This document shows positions 1 through 7,492 of a stretch of 35,352 nt of DNA, piece after piece. Below the pieces are notes generated by a model that was not told where the DNA came from, did not search any database, and was given only the letters and a program-made list of their open reading frames with translations. The DNA is from an uncultured Ulvibacter sp. (GTDB lineage: Bacteria > Bacteroidota > Bacteroidia > Flavobacteriales > Flavobacteriaceae): positions 1-35,352 of the forward strand of contig CALIAF010000018.1 in assembly GCA_938041335.1 (NCBI GenBank), written 5' to 3'. The stretch's first letter is position 1; every line of letters starts with the position of its first letter. The translations under genes and the position numbers were made by a program.

Positions 1-518
1 TCAAAGATAACATTAGAAAGATTCCCGTCCTCTTTTCTACCTACTGCAAGTTGAAACCCATTGGTCACTAAAAGCTTTTTTGAAGCTTCATTCTCAACAT
101 GAGTGAATGCCTCTATCAGCGCAAAGCCTAATTTGTCAAACCCAAAACTTAACACCGCTTTTAAAGCTTCACTCATCATCCCTTTCCCCTGAAACGCAGG
201 ATCTAAGTCATAACCCACTTCTGCAGTTTTTCTGTCTTCTGAAAAGTTCCAGAGACAAATAGTGCCAATGAGTTTTGGATTTCCTTCGACTGCGATGCCC
301 CAAGCAATAGCTTCTTCATTATCAAATAGGCCGTTCATTTTTTCTATATGAGTCTGTGCTTGTTCTACCGTTTTAGTCTTTCGGTGTTCTGGGCGTTCTA
401 TGTATTTGTTTACTACAGCATCAGATCGTAAAAACAAAATCACCTCGCTATCATCCACATCAATTTTCCGAAGTAAAAGTCTTGCTGTTTTAATTGTTGG
501 GAAAGGTTTTGTTACCAT
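1..518 (-). CDS. GNAT family N-acetyltransferase (3' end beyond window)
   Basis: I translated this frame by hand from the ATG at 518. It stays open for about 172 residues and runs off the left edge, so the C-terminus is missing. The N-terminus (TARLLLRKIDVDD), the central AEVGYDLDPAFQGKGMMSEAL stretch with the acetyl-CoA-binding Q-G-K-G loop, and the later NEASKKLLVTNGF helix match the RimJ/RimL-like branch of GNAT acetyltransferases. These usually acetylate protein N-termini or small amines. The substrate cannot be inferred. It is the last visible gene of a leftward run that includes a small membrane protein and DUF998, with a 26-nt gap upstream. Confidence 0.85.
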   Translation of the reverse strand, partial: MVTKPFPTIKTARLLLRKIDVDDSEVILFLRSDAVVNKYIERPEHRKTKTVEQAQTHIEKMNGLFDNEEAIAWGIAVEGNPKLIGTICLWNFSEDRKTAEVGYDLDPAFQGKGMMSEALKAVLSFGFDKLGFALIEAFTHVENEASKKLLVTNGFQLAVGRKEDGNLSNVIF

Positions 519-544
519 TAGTTAGATTTTTAATTCTCGATAGC

Positions 545-832
545 CTATTGCTTTAAATACCAAAATAAGAGAATGACACATGCAATAAGTGTGACAAAAA
601 GGGTTATTCTAATTTGTAATCGTGTTCTTCTTTGAGCTTTTATTTTTTCGCGAATCTTTTGCTTTACCTCTTGTAATTCTGCATTAGTCAAATCAGGGAA
701 ATCATACTCTGTCTTTTTCCTTTGTCTTGTGTCTAAAGTTCCATAATTTCCAAAATTAGTGTTGCGTTTATCTTCTCGAGCTTTTTTACGAGCCAAGTCT
801 GCTTTAAATTGTGATAAACTTCCGTGCGCCAT
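545..832 (-). CDS. Small protein with a C-terminal membrane anchor, unknown function
   Basis: 95 residues. The first about 70 residues are highly charged and rich in Lys, Arg and Glu (a likely helix at LTNAELQEVKQKIREKIKAQ). A single hydrophobic segment at about 73-92 (IRITLFVTLIACVILLFWYL) ends the protein, so it should be tail-anchored with its basic part in the cytoplasm. I do not recognise a named domain; similar short proteins occur in flavobacteria as conserved hypotheticals. It begins 10 nt after the DUF998 stop, so it is probably co-transcribed with it. It has a normal ATG start and codon use like its neighbours. Confidence 0.75.
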   Translation of the reverse strand: MAHGSLSQFKADLARKKAREDKRNTNFGNYGTLDTRQRKKTEYDFPDLTNAELQEVKQKIREKIKAQRRTRLQIRITLFVTLIACVILLFWYLKQ

Positions 833-842
833 ATTATATGCA

Positions 843-1469
843 TTAAACAGCTAGATTGCCTCTTTTTATATAAAAGGCACAAGCCACAATCCACAGTGCA
901 AAAAGCACTTCAATAACGCGCTGAAATAAGCCCGCATAGGTTGTTAATGGATCTGAAAGTAATCCAACAAATAGAAAGCAAATGATACCGCCAATAATAC
1001 CAAGCAAAGAAAGTCTTTTATAGGGCTTGAATTTTAGCAATCCAATCCCAATAAGAATCATGCAAGCAGGGACAAATAAATAAGTCAATGCGCCGGTTAG
1101 ATTATGAATTATCTGTGAGATACTTGGATCTATAAGTTCTTTATTGCATCCTGCATCACAGGGGAAAAAACCGACGATTAGGGTTGCAATTCCATAAAAT
1201 AAAGTGAAGCCCAGAAAGCCCAAGGTGATCCAAATAGACTTCGGAAATTTTCTAGGGGCAAGGATGGCGAAAACTGTTAATAATAGGCCGGCAGGAATAT
1301 ACCCATAGTATCGTAATGCCTTGCTATGCGCAGTGCCCGTTGCCATAGACTCACTAATGTATTGAGTCATGGGATCATAATTTTCCATAAGGTAGCCTCC
1401 CAGCAAGGAAGCCACGACAAATAGCGTTACCCCGAGTATGCCTATTATAAAAAGTATTTTATTATTCAT
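843..1469 (-). CDS. DUF998 family membrane protein
   Basis: 208 residues from the ATG at 1469. A TTG three codons upstream is possible but less likely. About six hydrophobic segments are visible: residues 1-25, then about 55-75, 80-102, 125-145, 155-173 and 180-202. The early YDPMTQYISESMATGT stretch and the FFPCDAGC loop after the third helix are typical of DUF998, a family of integral membrane proteins of unknown function. The start overlaps the end of the cupin gene by 8 nt (ATGAATAA), which suggests translational coupling. Family assignment is fairly sure; the role is unknown. Confidence 0.8.
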   Translation of the reverse strand: MNNKILFIIGILGVTLFVVASLLGGYLMENYDPMTQYISESMATGTAHSKALRYYGYIPAGLLLTVFAILAPRKFPKSIWITLGFLGFTLFYGIATLIVGFFPCDAGCNKELIDPSISQIIHNLTGALTYLFVPACMILIGIGLLKFKPYKRLSLLGIIGGIICFLFVGLLSDPLTTYAGLFQRVIEVLFALWIVACAFYIKRGNLAV

Positions 1470-1893
1470 AAATATCAAATTTTGCCGAGACAGATTCCAT
1501 CAATTCGGCATTGGCAAAATCTATTTCACTCATGGTTGATAGCGTTTCTAGAAAAACATCAAATTCACCATCTTTAAAAATGGTTAGCATTTTACCACCC
1601 GCTTCACATTTTGCTTCGTGCCAAACATTAGGCGCCACTGTAATGGTGTCACCCGGTTTTAAGAGGATCGTTTGGTCATCAAAAGCAAGTTCCATCTTGC
1701 CTTCTAACATATAAAAGACTTCGGTCATTATTTTATGATGGTGTCGTTTTAAAAAGAAGCCTGGTTTTAAGGTGTCTTCTATAATACATAACTCACCATT
1801 TGTGTCTCTAGAAGACAATTTTATAAAACAGTGATCCTGCGAGTAATTGTAGTTTTCTCCTTCTCCTTTTCTAATGAGTTCTTTTGCTTTCAT
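1462..1893 (-). CDS. Cupin-domain protein
   Basis: 143 residues, a single small beta-barrel. Cupin motif 1 is seen as G-FFLKRHHHK-IMTE-VFYMLEG at about 45-65, giving His ligands and the Glu. Motif 2 is PGDTITVAPNVWHEAK at about 80-95, with the last His ligand. This supports a metal-binding cupin (Fe, Mn or Zn), but cupins range from isomerases to binding proteins and nothing here selects a substrate. It sits 3 nt upstream of nothing else: the next gene on this strand, DUF998, overlaps its stop. The gap to the T9SS-sorted gene at 1897 is only 3 nt, so they may be one transcript. Confidence 0.85.
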   Translation of the reverse strand: MKAKELIRKGEGENYNYSQDHCFIKLSSRDTNGELCIIEDTLKPGFFLKRHHHKIMTEVFYMLEGKMELAFDDQTILLKPGDTITVAPNVWHEAKCEAGGKMLTIFKDGEFDVFLETLSTMSEIDFANAELMESVSAKFDIYE

Positions 1894-1896
1894 TAT

Positions 1897-2670
1897 TTAT
1901 ATTTTAATTAGTTTAAATGACCGTTTGATCGTTTCCGTATTCACTTCAATGAAATACATGCCAGCGGTATCACCTAAATTAAGTTGATAATTATCTAAGC
2001 TTATATTTTCTTCCTCATAAATGATTTCTCCGATAAGATTAAATACTTTTATGTGTATCTTTTTATCATCAATAAACTTGTCCGAATTGATAAACACGGC
2101 CCCGTTGCTTGGATTTGGGTAAAATGAAATTTCATTTAAAAAAGTAGCACTTTCTATGTCTAGAATACCTTCGCACAATTCAAATAAATCAAAATATGCG
2201 GTACTGGTATGACAGGCAAGTTCTACTGTTGCGGTAAGATTATCTGTGCCAGTAGTAAAAGCGACAGCTATTTTTTCCCAGCCATCTGTGGGGCCTTGCC
2301 ATTCGCCAGTTGCAAAGGTTTGGGTGGTGCTCCTTATCGCAATGCCATATGGAGCGGTTGTAGCAGTATTAACCCAACAACTTAAGGCATAGGTAGTATT
2401 TGGAGACAATGCGATGGGTTCTTGAGTCGCAGACCCACCATTTGTTTTCCAAGAATAATCACCGTCATAAGCAATGCCGCTTACTATCTCGCCACCATCG
2501 TTCACTTGCCAGACACAAGGATCTTCTGGTGTAGTGGAGCAACCCTCTTCAAAAGTAGGTCCTCCTATTTCAAAACTAGGATCTATAATCAAAGTTGTGG
2601 GGTCACATTGTGCATAGCCCAATGAGCTTGATAGTGCGAGTACAATGGAAAACAGGAAACAATATTTCAT
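1897..2670 (-). CDS. Secreted protein with T9SS C-terminal sorting domain
   Basis: 257 residues. A Sec signal peptide (residues 1-20, ending SLGYAQ) leads into a Cys-rich domain of about 150 residues. That domain (DPSFEIGG, WKTNGGSATQ, LSPNTTYALSCWVNT, GWEKIAVAFTTG) reads like the jelly-roll carbohydrate-binding fold of CBM4/9-type modules. The last about 75 residues are a type A Por-secretion sorting domain: FYPNPSNG at about 181, a VFNLIGEIIYEE strand, and GMYFIEVNTE followed by basic residues at the end. The protein should therefore cross the outer membrane by the type IX system and be attached or released. There is no catalytic domain, so an adhesive or glycan-binding role is an inference. 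Confidence 0.85.
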   Translation of the reverse strand: MKYCFLFSIVLALSSSLGYAQCDPTTLIIDPSFEIGGPTFEEGCSTTPEDPCVWQVNDGGEIVSGIAYDGDYSWKTNGGSATQEPIALSPNTTYALSCWVNTATTAPYGIAIRSTTQTFATGEWQGPTDGWEKIAVAFTTGTDNLTATVELACHTSTAYFDLFELCEGILDIESATFLNEISFYPNPSNGAVFINSDKFIDDKKIHIKVFNLIGEIIYEEENISLDNYQLNLGDTAGMYFIEVNTETIKRSFKLIKI

Positions 2671-2835
2671 GATTGTGTGTGTTAACGTTTAATAACCAAT
2701 TAGTAGCAATACAATGTACACAATTATTGACTTATAATATTTTGATTGAGCAGACACGTGCCTTAGTCTAGTGCTAGTGGAGCACAAATGTTTCACACTA
2801 TTAAGAAACTAAGGAGTCTGTTTTTAATTACAATA

Positions 2836-3030
2836 CTATTCTTCAAAAATGTGATTCAAATTATCTCTTTCAATTTCAATCACAAAGTCTACCAAGTTTT
2901 GCTGGTCTTCTTTGTTAAGCTCATTCCATAATTTCTCAAAAGTGAGTACTGGATTGTCTGCTTTGTTTTGACCATCGACAATGTTGATAGTAATGCAGAA
3001 TAGTAGAACTATTAGTAGTGGTTTTTTCAT
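2836..3030 (-). CDS. Tiny secreted protein sharing a tail with the gene at 3669-4403
   Basis: 64 residues. Residues 1-20 form a signal peptide (MKKPLLIVLLFCITINIVDG, then Q). The mature part is only about 44 residues. Residues 33-62 are nearly the same as the C-terminal 30 residues of the protein encoded at 3669-4403: KL-NELN-EDQQNLVDFV-EIE-DNL--IF, 24 of 30 identical by eye. Here the tail sits behind an export signal, whereas the longer protein has none. It lies 18 nt downstream of the GNAT gene on the same strand. It could be a fusion of a signal peptide with a duplicated gene end, a small exported partner, or a pseudogene fragment. Confidence 0.65.
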   Translation of the reverse strand: MKKPLLIVLLFCITINIVDGQNKADNPVLTFEKLWNELNKEDQQNLVDFVIEIERDNLNHIFEE

Positions 3031-3048
3031 AAGTATGATATGTTGTGC

Positions 3049-3654
3049 TTATATGGAAAGTTCTTCTTCCACTTTTTTCATAGCTAATTTTAAACGTTGC
3101 ATTTGAAGATCATCTGGAATAGCAAGGTGATTGGGAATTACCTCTATATCTAGTGTGGTTAATGGCCCTTCATGTTCTTGGTTCGAAATATTAAATTTTT
3201 TCAGCGCATTTAGTGCGTATCTATTTTCACTCAGCAAATAGTATCTAAGTTTTTTCAAACCAATTTGTCCTGCAATGTAATTTAACGTGGCAAATAATAG
3301 CCGTCCTAGGCCTTTGCCTTGGTGCGAATCTACTATGGTGATAGCAACTTCCGCTACGTCTTGCTCCTCCTTAAATTTCACAAACCTACCTATGCCAACA
3401 GGTACTTGTTTTTCTTCGGTCTCATCAAGTATGCCCCAAGCCACATGCTGTATTCCGTCGGCTTCAGTAAAATAATGTAGCTGGACATCACTGAGTTTAT
3501 TGTTAATTTCAAAAAGACGCAAATACTTGGACTTTTCAGAAAGTTCGCTAAATCCTTTTTGCAGCAACTCTTTGTCAGACGGATGGATGGGACGAACCCG
3601 AAATCGTGACCCCTCGTGTGTATAGAAAAAATGACTTGGAAATTTTGTTCGCAT
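3049..3654 (-). CDS. GNAT family N-acetyltransferase
   Basis: 201 residues. The FRVRPIHPSDKELLQKGFSEL opening and the SEKSKYLRLFE motif resemble the acetyltransferase domain of Pat/YfiQ-type protein lysine acetylases, but without the long acyl-CoA synthetase-like part. Motif A is AEVAITIVDSHQGKGLGRLL (about 109-128), with a perfect Q-x-K-G-x-G pyrophosphate loop. A C-terminal charged helix (LKLAMKKVEEEL) follows. It starts 14 nt after the unknown gene at 3669-4403 and should be in the same operon. The substrate is unknown; protein acetylation is a possibility, not a conclusion. Confidence 0.85.
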   Translation of the reverse strand: MRTKFPSHFFYTHEGSRFRVRPIHPSDKELLQKGFSELSEKSKYLRLFEINNKLSDVQLHYFTEADGIQHVAWGILDETEEKQVPVGIGRFVKFKEEQDVAEVAITIVDSHQGKGLGRLLFATLNYIAGQIGLKKLRYYLLSENRYALNALKKFNISNQEHEGPLTTLDIEVIPNHLAIPDDLQMQRLKLAMKKVEEELSI

Positions 3655-3668
3655 TTTTATAATTTACA

Positions 3669-4403
3669 CTAAAAAATTTGTTCTAGGTTGTCTTTTTCAA
3701 TTTCTGTTACAAAATCTACAAGATTTTGCTGGTCTTCGGTATTAAGCTCATTGAATAACTTGTCGCCTTCAAAAATCATATTGTAGCCTATTTCTAGTCC
3801 TTTCACTTGATTGGCATCATAGGCGTCTGGATTATCTTTCATCACTCCGATAACGTACTGAATAATTTCTGTTATTTTATGTATTAGAGGTCGATCATTT
3901 AAAATTTGAAACAAAGATTGTGAACTATCAATAAACGCATCAATCTCTTCGCGAGAGATTAGAGTAATCAGAGTGTTTATTTTGTCTATACTGTATGGAG
4001 GTTTTATATCGTTTTGCAAGGCCGCTGTGACCAGATTGTTTTCAAAATTTGAAGCTACTTTAAATGTTTTTAATGCGTTTAGTCCTGATTTTGCAATCCT
4101 AGGAATATGTCGCCCGTACTTAAAAACAAGCTTGGTCGTGTCGAGTACAATTCTAATGAGTTTTTGAGGATTCTTTATATAATCATCTAAGCTATCAAAC
4201 GCCTCATTGAGTTCCTGTCTTTTGTGGTATTCTGGATATACGTGACTTAAGAAAAACGATCGCAAGTTAGCCACAGTTTTTTCATCAATAGAATCTGGTA
4301 TATCAAAATTGCTAACAATAGCTTGGTATTGATAACGATGCTCAATGGAGTTTCTGTACCCTTCAATGATTGCTTTTAAGACTTTTTCTTTGTTTGCTGC
4401 CAT
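3669..4403 (-). CDS. Helical protein of unknown function with NELNxEDQQNLVDFV tail
   Basis: 244 residues, no signal peptide or clear membrane segment, and predicted by eye to be almost wholly helical. I do not recognise a domain. The N-terminal part (KEKVLKAIIEGYRNSIEHRYQY) and a basic middle (KLVFKYGRHIPRIAKSGLNALKTFK, broken here for length) suggest a soluble or membrane-surface protein. The last 30 residues recur in the small secreted protein at 2836-3030. Its ATG shares one base with the TAA of the upstream lipoprotein gene, so the two are translationally coupled. Confidence 0.7.
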   Translation of the reverse strand: MAANKEKVLKAIIEGYRNSIEHRYQYQAIVSNFDIPDSIDEKTVANLRSFFLSHVYPEYHKRQELNEAFDSLDDYIKNPQKLIRIVLDTTKLVFKYGRHIPRIAKSGLNALKTFKVASNFENNLVTAALQNDIKPPYSIDKINTLITLISREEIDAFIDSSQSLFQILNDRPLIHKITEIIQYVIGVMKDNPDAYDANQVKGLEIGYNMIFEGDKLFNELNTEDQQNLVDFVTEIEKDNLEQIF

Positions 4404-5326
4404 TAATTTTGCAATTGTAATTTTTCTCGCAACGCCTCATCAGCTAGACTTTTCTTATTCCAATACGGTTCATTGAGGCTCTTTTTCAATGCAGCAGTAG
4501 TTACTAAACCATCGCCATTATCTTCTGTCCAGGATAGTATTTTGTGCGGAAATGCGCTTTGTACTTCAATGGTTAGCTTTCTATTATACTTTAGGTATTC
4601 AATGCTATAAACATATGTAGTGTCTGTTTCTTTTTTACTAATATTCGCCTTGGCCACTTGTAGTTTTTTGTGCGATAAGCGACTATATAACGTAGAAAAT
4701 ATCAAATCAATTTCTCCTAAGGGCAGTTGCCCTTTGTTTATACGAATGCGCGTCATTAACTCTTCTTCGAGCATCGCAACGGGAATGTTTTTTTCAGTAT
4801 CTCCTTCAGATTCAAAATAAGAAAATTCTCTAAACTTATAGCTGTTGTCTTGCAGGTTGAGTTGCGTAAAGGTATGCCCACACCATTCTTGCATACTCGT
4901 ATTTAATTTTAAAGTATTTGGATATTTTTTGGTGTCTACGGGAGTAAATGTTGAGGTCATCACTGAGTAGTCATAAATTCCTGTGTTAAACTTTCTTATT
5001 TGGTTTAACTTCATCACAGGTACATTATCTGCTCCAGCGGCCGCTCCATTATCTAGCTTTACTTGTTTACTTAAAGAGAAAGGTTCTGTTACAAATACTA
5101 AAACTACCTCGCCCTCACGTAACTCGCCGTAGCGTGATTGTTTCAGGTCATAGCTATTGAGTTCTGCTGCGCCCGCATACCAGTAATCGTTAAACTCTTT
5201 GGTTGGAGGGGTGTTCTTCGTGATTGAAGCAGCTGCGTTGTACGCTATGAGTTGCGGTTTTTCTTGTTTGCAGGCAACTACTAAAAAGATACTGAGCAGG
5301 CTGAATATATAAAATGATTTTTTCAT
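4403..5326 (-). CDS. Lipoprotein of unknown function (conserved in flavobacteria)
   Basis: 307 residues. There is a lipoprotein signal (FSLLSIFLVVAC, Cys at 19). The mature protein carries DYWYAGAAELNSYDLKQSRYGE near residue 48 (quoted in part), a GEVVLVFVTEPFS strand and a SMQEWCGHTF motif around 143-152. From memory, relatives in Flavobacteriia are often labelled septum formation inhibitor Maf, but I see none of the Maf nucleotide-pyrophosphatase motifs, so that label looks wrong. It is probably on the periplasmic face of a membrane. It leads the four-gene run ending at 2836. Confidence 0.75.
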   Translation of the reverse strand: MKKSFYIFSLLSIFLVVACKQEKPQLIAYNAAASITKNTPPTKEFNDYWYAGAAELNSYDLKQSRYGELREGEVVLVFVTEPFSLSKQVKLDNGAAAGADNVPVMKLNQIRKFNTGIYDYSVMTSTFTPVDTKKYPNTLKLNTSMQEWCGHTFTQLNLQDNSYKFREFSYFESEGDTEKNIPVAMLEEELMTRIRINKGQLPLGEIDLIFSTLYSRLSHKKLQVAKANISKKETDTTYVYSIEYLKYNRKLTIEVQSAFPHKILSWTEDNGDGLVTTAALKKSLNEPYWNKKSLADEALREKLQLQN

Positions 5327-5552
5327 AATTATGAAGGTTAACCAATATAATTGGCTACTAATTTTCCATAAAAATAAGGCTTTTCATTCCATTTAATACT
5401 TAAGAAAATACTAATAAACCTTTACTCACAATAATAATGAACTGGTGTCCGCTGGAGCTCTTCACTTGCGCTCAGAATAAACTAAAGTCGAGAACTATTT
5501 AGATGTAAGAGGTGCTGTGAATAATAATGTGGTGATTAGGTTTTTCATGGTG
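5327..5552. other. Intergenic stretch without a convincing gene
   Basis: About 226 bases of AT-rich sequence lie upstream of the lipoprotein gene and should hold its promoter. The only coding hint is a 17-codon minus-strand frame from the ATG at 5548 to a TAG at 5495, reading MKNLITTLLFTAPLTSK. It looks like a signal peptide cut short and may be the stump of a lost secreted-protein gene, but it is too short to call. Confidence 0.4.
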
Positions 5553-5729
5553 TTATTTTCTTTCACTGCCGTATTTGTCCATTTTACAATCGCAATTTGA
5601 ACAGGTGTTCCCTCCCCATAAAATTTCTTTCCAGCCTTTTGGTTTTCTTATTTTGGGTTGCTCTGTGTTGCATTTAGGGCAATGTATAGGTTTAAAATTA
5701 ACACCAAAATCTTTTAGTTGAATGCTCAT
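5553..5729 (-). CDS. Zinc-ribbon microprotein, 58 residues
   Basis: I found this by translating the gap between ddl and the lipoprotein gene. The ATG at 5729 opens a 58-residue frame ending in TAA at 5553. Two Cys pairs, HCPKC at about 16-20 and CSNC-DC at about 43-48, are separated by a basic RKPKGWKEILWGGNT linker. This is the layout of a small rubredoxin-knuckle zinc ribbon. It has no signal peptide, so it should be cytoplasmic. A role in nucleic-acid or protein binding is only a guess. It is downstream of ddl on the same strand with a 63-nt gap. Confidence 0.75.
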   Translation of the reverse strand: MSIQLKDFGVNFKPIHCPKCNTEQPKIRKPKGWKEILWGGNTCSNCDCKMDKYGSERK

Positions 5730-5792
5730 GGTCTTCTTGCTCTATGCGGCTAGTATTAGTTTAAGTAATTGTTTTTTCAAATAATCGATTGT

Positions 5793-6779
5793 CTAATCAT
5801 TTAAAACCCCCTCAATCAACCCACTAAAAAACTCCCCAAGATCCATCCCGGCATCACGCACTTGTTTTGGGATAATACTTTCGGTACTCAATCCGGGTGT
5901 AGTATTGATTTCTATAAAATACGGTTCGCCGTCTTGTATGATAAATTCAGACCTGCAAATGCCTTTCATGTTTAAAAGGGAGTAAATGCGTTTTGCTTCG
6001 GCTTGTACTTTTAGGGTTTCGGCTTCAGAGATACGGGCGGGAGTAATTTCTTGAGACTTCCCTTCATATTTAGCTTCAAAATCAAAGAAGTCATTCTCGC
6101 TAACAATCTCAGTAGGGTTAAAGGCTTTCACGTTTCCAGAGTGATTATACGTACCCACAGAAACTTCTGTGCCTACTAGGGCTGTCTCAATAATAATCTC
6201 ATGGTCTTCCTTATAAGCAACGGCTAGGGCAGGAGCAAACTCTTCTATAGTATTCACTTTACTAATACCAAAACTGCTGCCGGCGCGATTGGGTTTTACA
6301 AAACAGGGTAGTCCTACTGTTGTAATCACAGCGGGGATATCTATCGGTGCACCCTCATTATGGTAATAGGAGTTAGCGCATTTAACGCCAAAGTTTTTAA
6401 GCACAGACAAGCAGTCTCGTTTATTAAAACTCAATGCGGCTTCATAAAAACCGGTGCTAGTTTGTGGAATACCCAGTAGTTCAAAATAAGCCGCTAGATA
6501 ACCGTCTTCGCCAGGTGTACCGTGTACCGTGTTAAAAACCGCGTCTGGTATTATAGTGCCTTCTGGGGTGTCAAAGCTAAAATCCCCCTTATTTATTGGA
6601 ATTTTAGTTGCTGTTTCAGAAACAAAAAACCAACCTTCTTTTAAGATATGTACCCGGTAGACATTGTACTTTTTTTTATCTAGCGCATCACAAACGACTG
6701 CACCACTGTTAAGAGAGATGTTTACTTCGCTAGAATAGCCGCCCATAAGCACAGCAATATTTTTTAGATTGTTTCGCAT
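5793..6779 (-). CDS. ddl: D-alanine--D-alanine ligase
   Basis: 328 residues, a normal length for Ddl. It joins two D-Ala with ATP to make the dipeptide for the peptidoglycan stem in the cytoplasm. The visible family motifs are MGGYSSEVNISLNSG near the N-terminus (the usual GGxSxEhxVSLxSG), the HGTPGEDG loop at about 87, the ATP-grasp loop GSSFGISKV at about 168, and the C-terminal EINTTPGLSTESIIPKQ metal and D-Ala site. It lies divergently from the PASTA-protein gene. The neighbourhood ddl, PASTA protein and rluD is familiar from Bacteroidota. Confidence 0.96.
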   Translation of the reverse strand: MRNNLKNIAVLMGGYSSEVNISLNSGAVVCDALDKKKYNVYRVHILKEGWFFVSETATKIPINKGDFSFDTPEGTIIPDAVFNTVHGTPGEDGYLAAYFELLGIPQTSTGFYEAALSFNKRDCLSVLKNFGVKCANSYYHNEGAPIDIPAVITTVGLPCFVKPNRAGSSFGISKVNTIEEFAPALAVAYKEDHEIIIETALVGTEVSVGTYNHSGNVKAFNPTEIVSENDFFDFEAKYEGKSQEITPARISEAETLKVQAEAKRIYSLLNMKGICRSEFIIQDGEPYFIEINTTPGLSTESIIPKQVRDAGMDLGEFFSGLIEGVLND

Positions 6780-6856
6780 ACTTTAAAAATTGCAACGTTA
6801 AATAGATTATAAGGAACGCTTGTACACAAAAATAGTCGTTATCTTTAAAAAGATAG

Positions 6857-6864
6857 TAACTTTG
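6857..6864 (+). promoter_or_regulatory. TAnnTTTG -7 box for the PASTA gene
   Basis: TAACTTTG matches the -7 element of the Bacteroidota primary sigma factor (TAnnTTTG) and lies 28 bases before the ATG at 6893. I see no TTG at the expected 17-23 spacing upstream, so this is a partial match. Confidence 0.5.
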
Positions 6865-6892
6865 AAAAATATTTGCAACCTAATTTTGACCT

Positions 6893-7492
6893 ATGAACTT
6901 TTTTAGATTCCTATTTACCAAGACCTTTGTCAAGCAATTATTGTTTGCGATAGTTGCTTTGGTAATTTTAGTATTCCTGTTAATGTTGTGGCTTAAAAGT
7001 ACTACAAATCACAGCGATACCATAGAAGTGCCTAACCTTGCAAAAATGCAATTGGACAAAGTAGAAGATACGCTTGATGATATGGACTTACGCTACGAGG
7101 TGATGGATTCTGCTAATTATAATCCAGACTATCCGCGCTATTCTGTGATTGAGCAGGTACCCAAAGCGGGCAAAATGGTTAAAGAAGATCGTAAAATATA
7201 CTTAGCATTGAACCCCTCTGGTTATGCAAAAATACCAGTGCCCAACGTAGTTGGAATTACAAGACGTCAAGGCGAACCTACATTACTAGCAACAGGTTTT
7301 AAAATAGGGAAAATATCTACTAGAAAGTATATTGCTAAAGACGAAATATTAGAGCTTCGTTACAAAGGCAAAAAATTAAATCCAGGAACCAAACTAGAAA
7401 AAACGGCTATAATTGATTTAATCATTGGTGATGGTTCCGGAAGTTTACGCCAAGGTAAGGACAACACAGATACAGATAATGATGGACAATGA
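6893..7492 (+). CDS. PASTA-domain membrane protein
   Basis: 199 residues. It has a short cytoplasmic N-terminus and one membrane segment at about 15-35 (LLFAIVALVILVFLLMLWL). Two PASTA repeats follow: about 44-110 (EVPNLAKMQLDKVEDTLDDM to VKEDRKIYLALN) and about 115-185 (PVPNVVGITRRQGEPTLLATG to AIIDLIIGDG). PASTA domains bind peptidoglycan fragments or beta-lactams in kinases and PBPs, but here no kinase or transpeptidase is attached. It probably senses or scaffolds the wall in the periplasm. Its 3' end overlaps rluD. Confidence 0.9.
   Translation: MNFFRFLFTKTFVKQLLFAIVALVILVFLLMLWLKSTTNHSDTIEVPNLAKMQLDKVEDTLDDMDLRYEVMDSANYNPDYPRYSVIEQVPKAGKMVKEDRKIYLALNPSGYAKIPVPNVVGITRRQGEPTLLATGFKIGKISTRKYIAKDEILELRYKGKKLNPGTKLEKTAIIDLIIGDGSGSLRQGKDNTDTDNDGQ

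Noticed and set aside
1511-1714. Plus-strand frame opposite the cupin gene
   Set aside because: Shadow of a real gene with clear cupin motifs; no signal or motif of its own.
5495-5548. 17-codon minus-strand frame reading MKNLITTLLFTAPLTSK
   Set aside because: It looks like a cut signal peptide, but it is too short to call a gene, and no continuation in other frames was seen.
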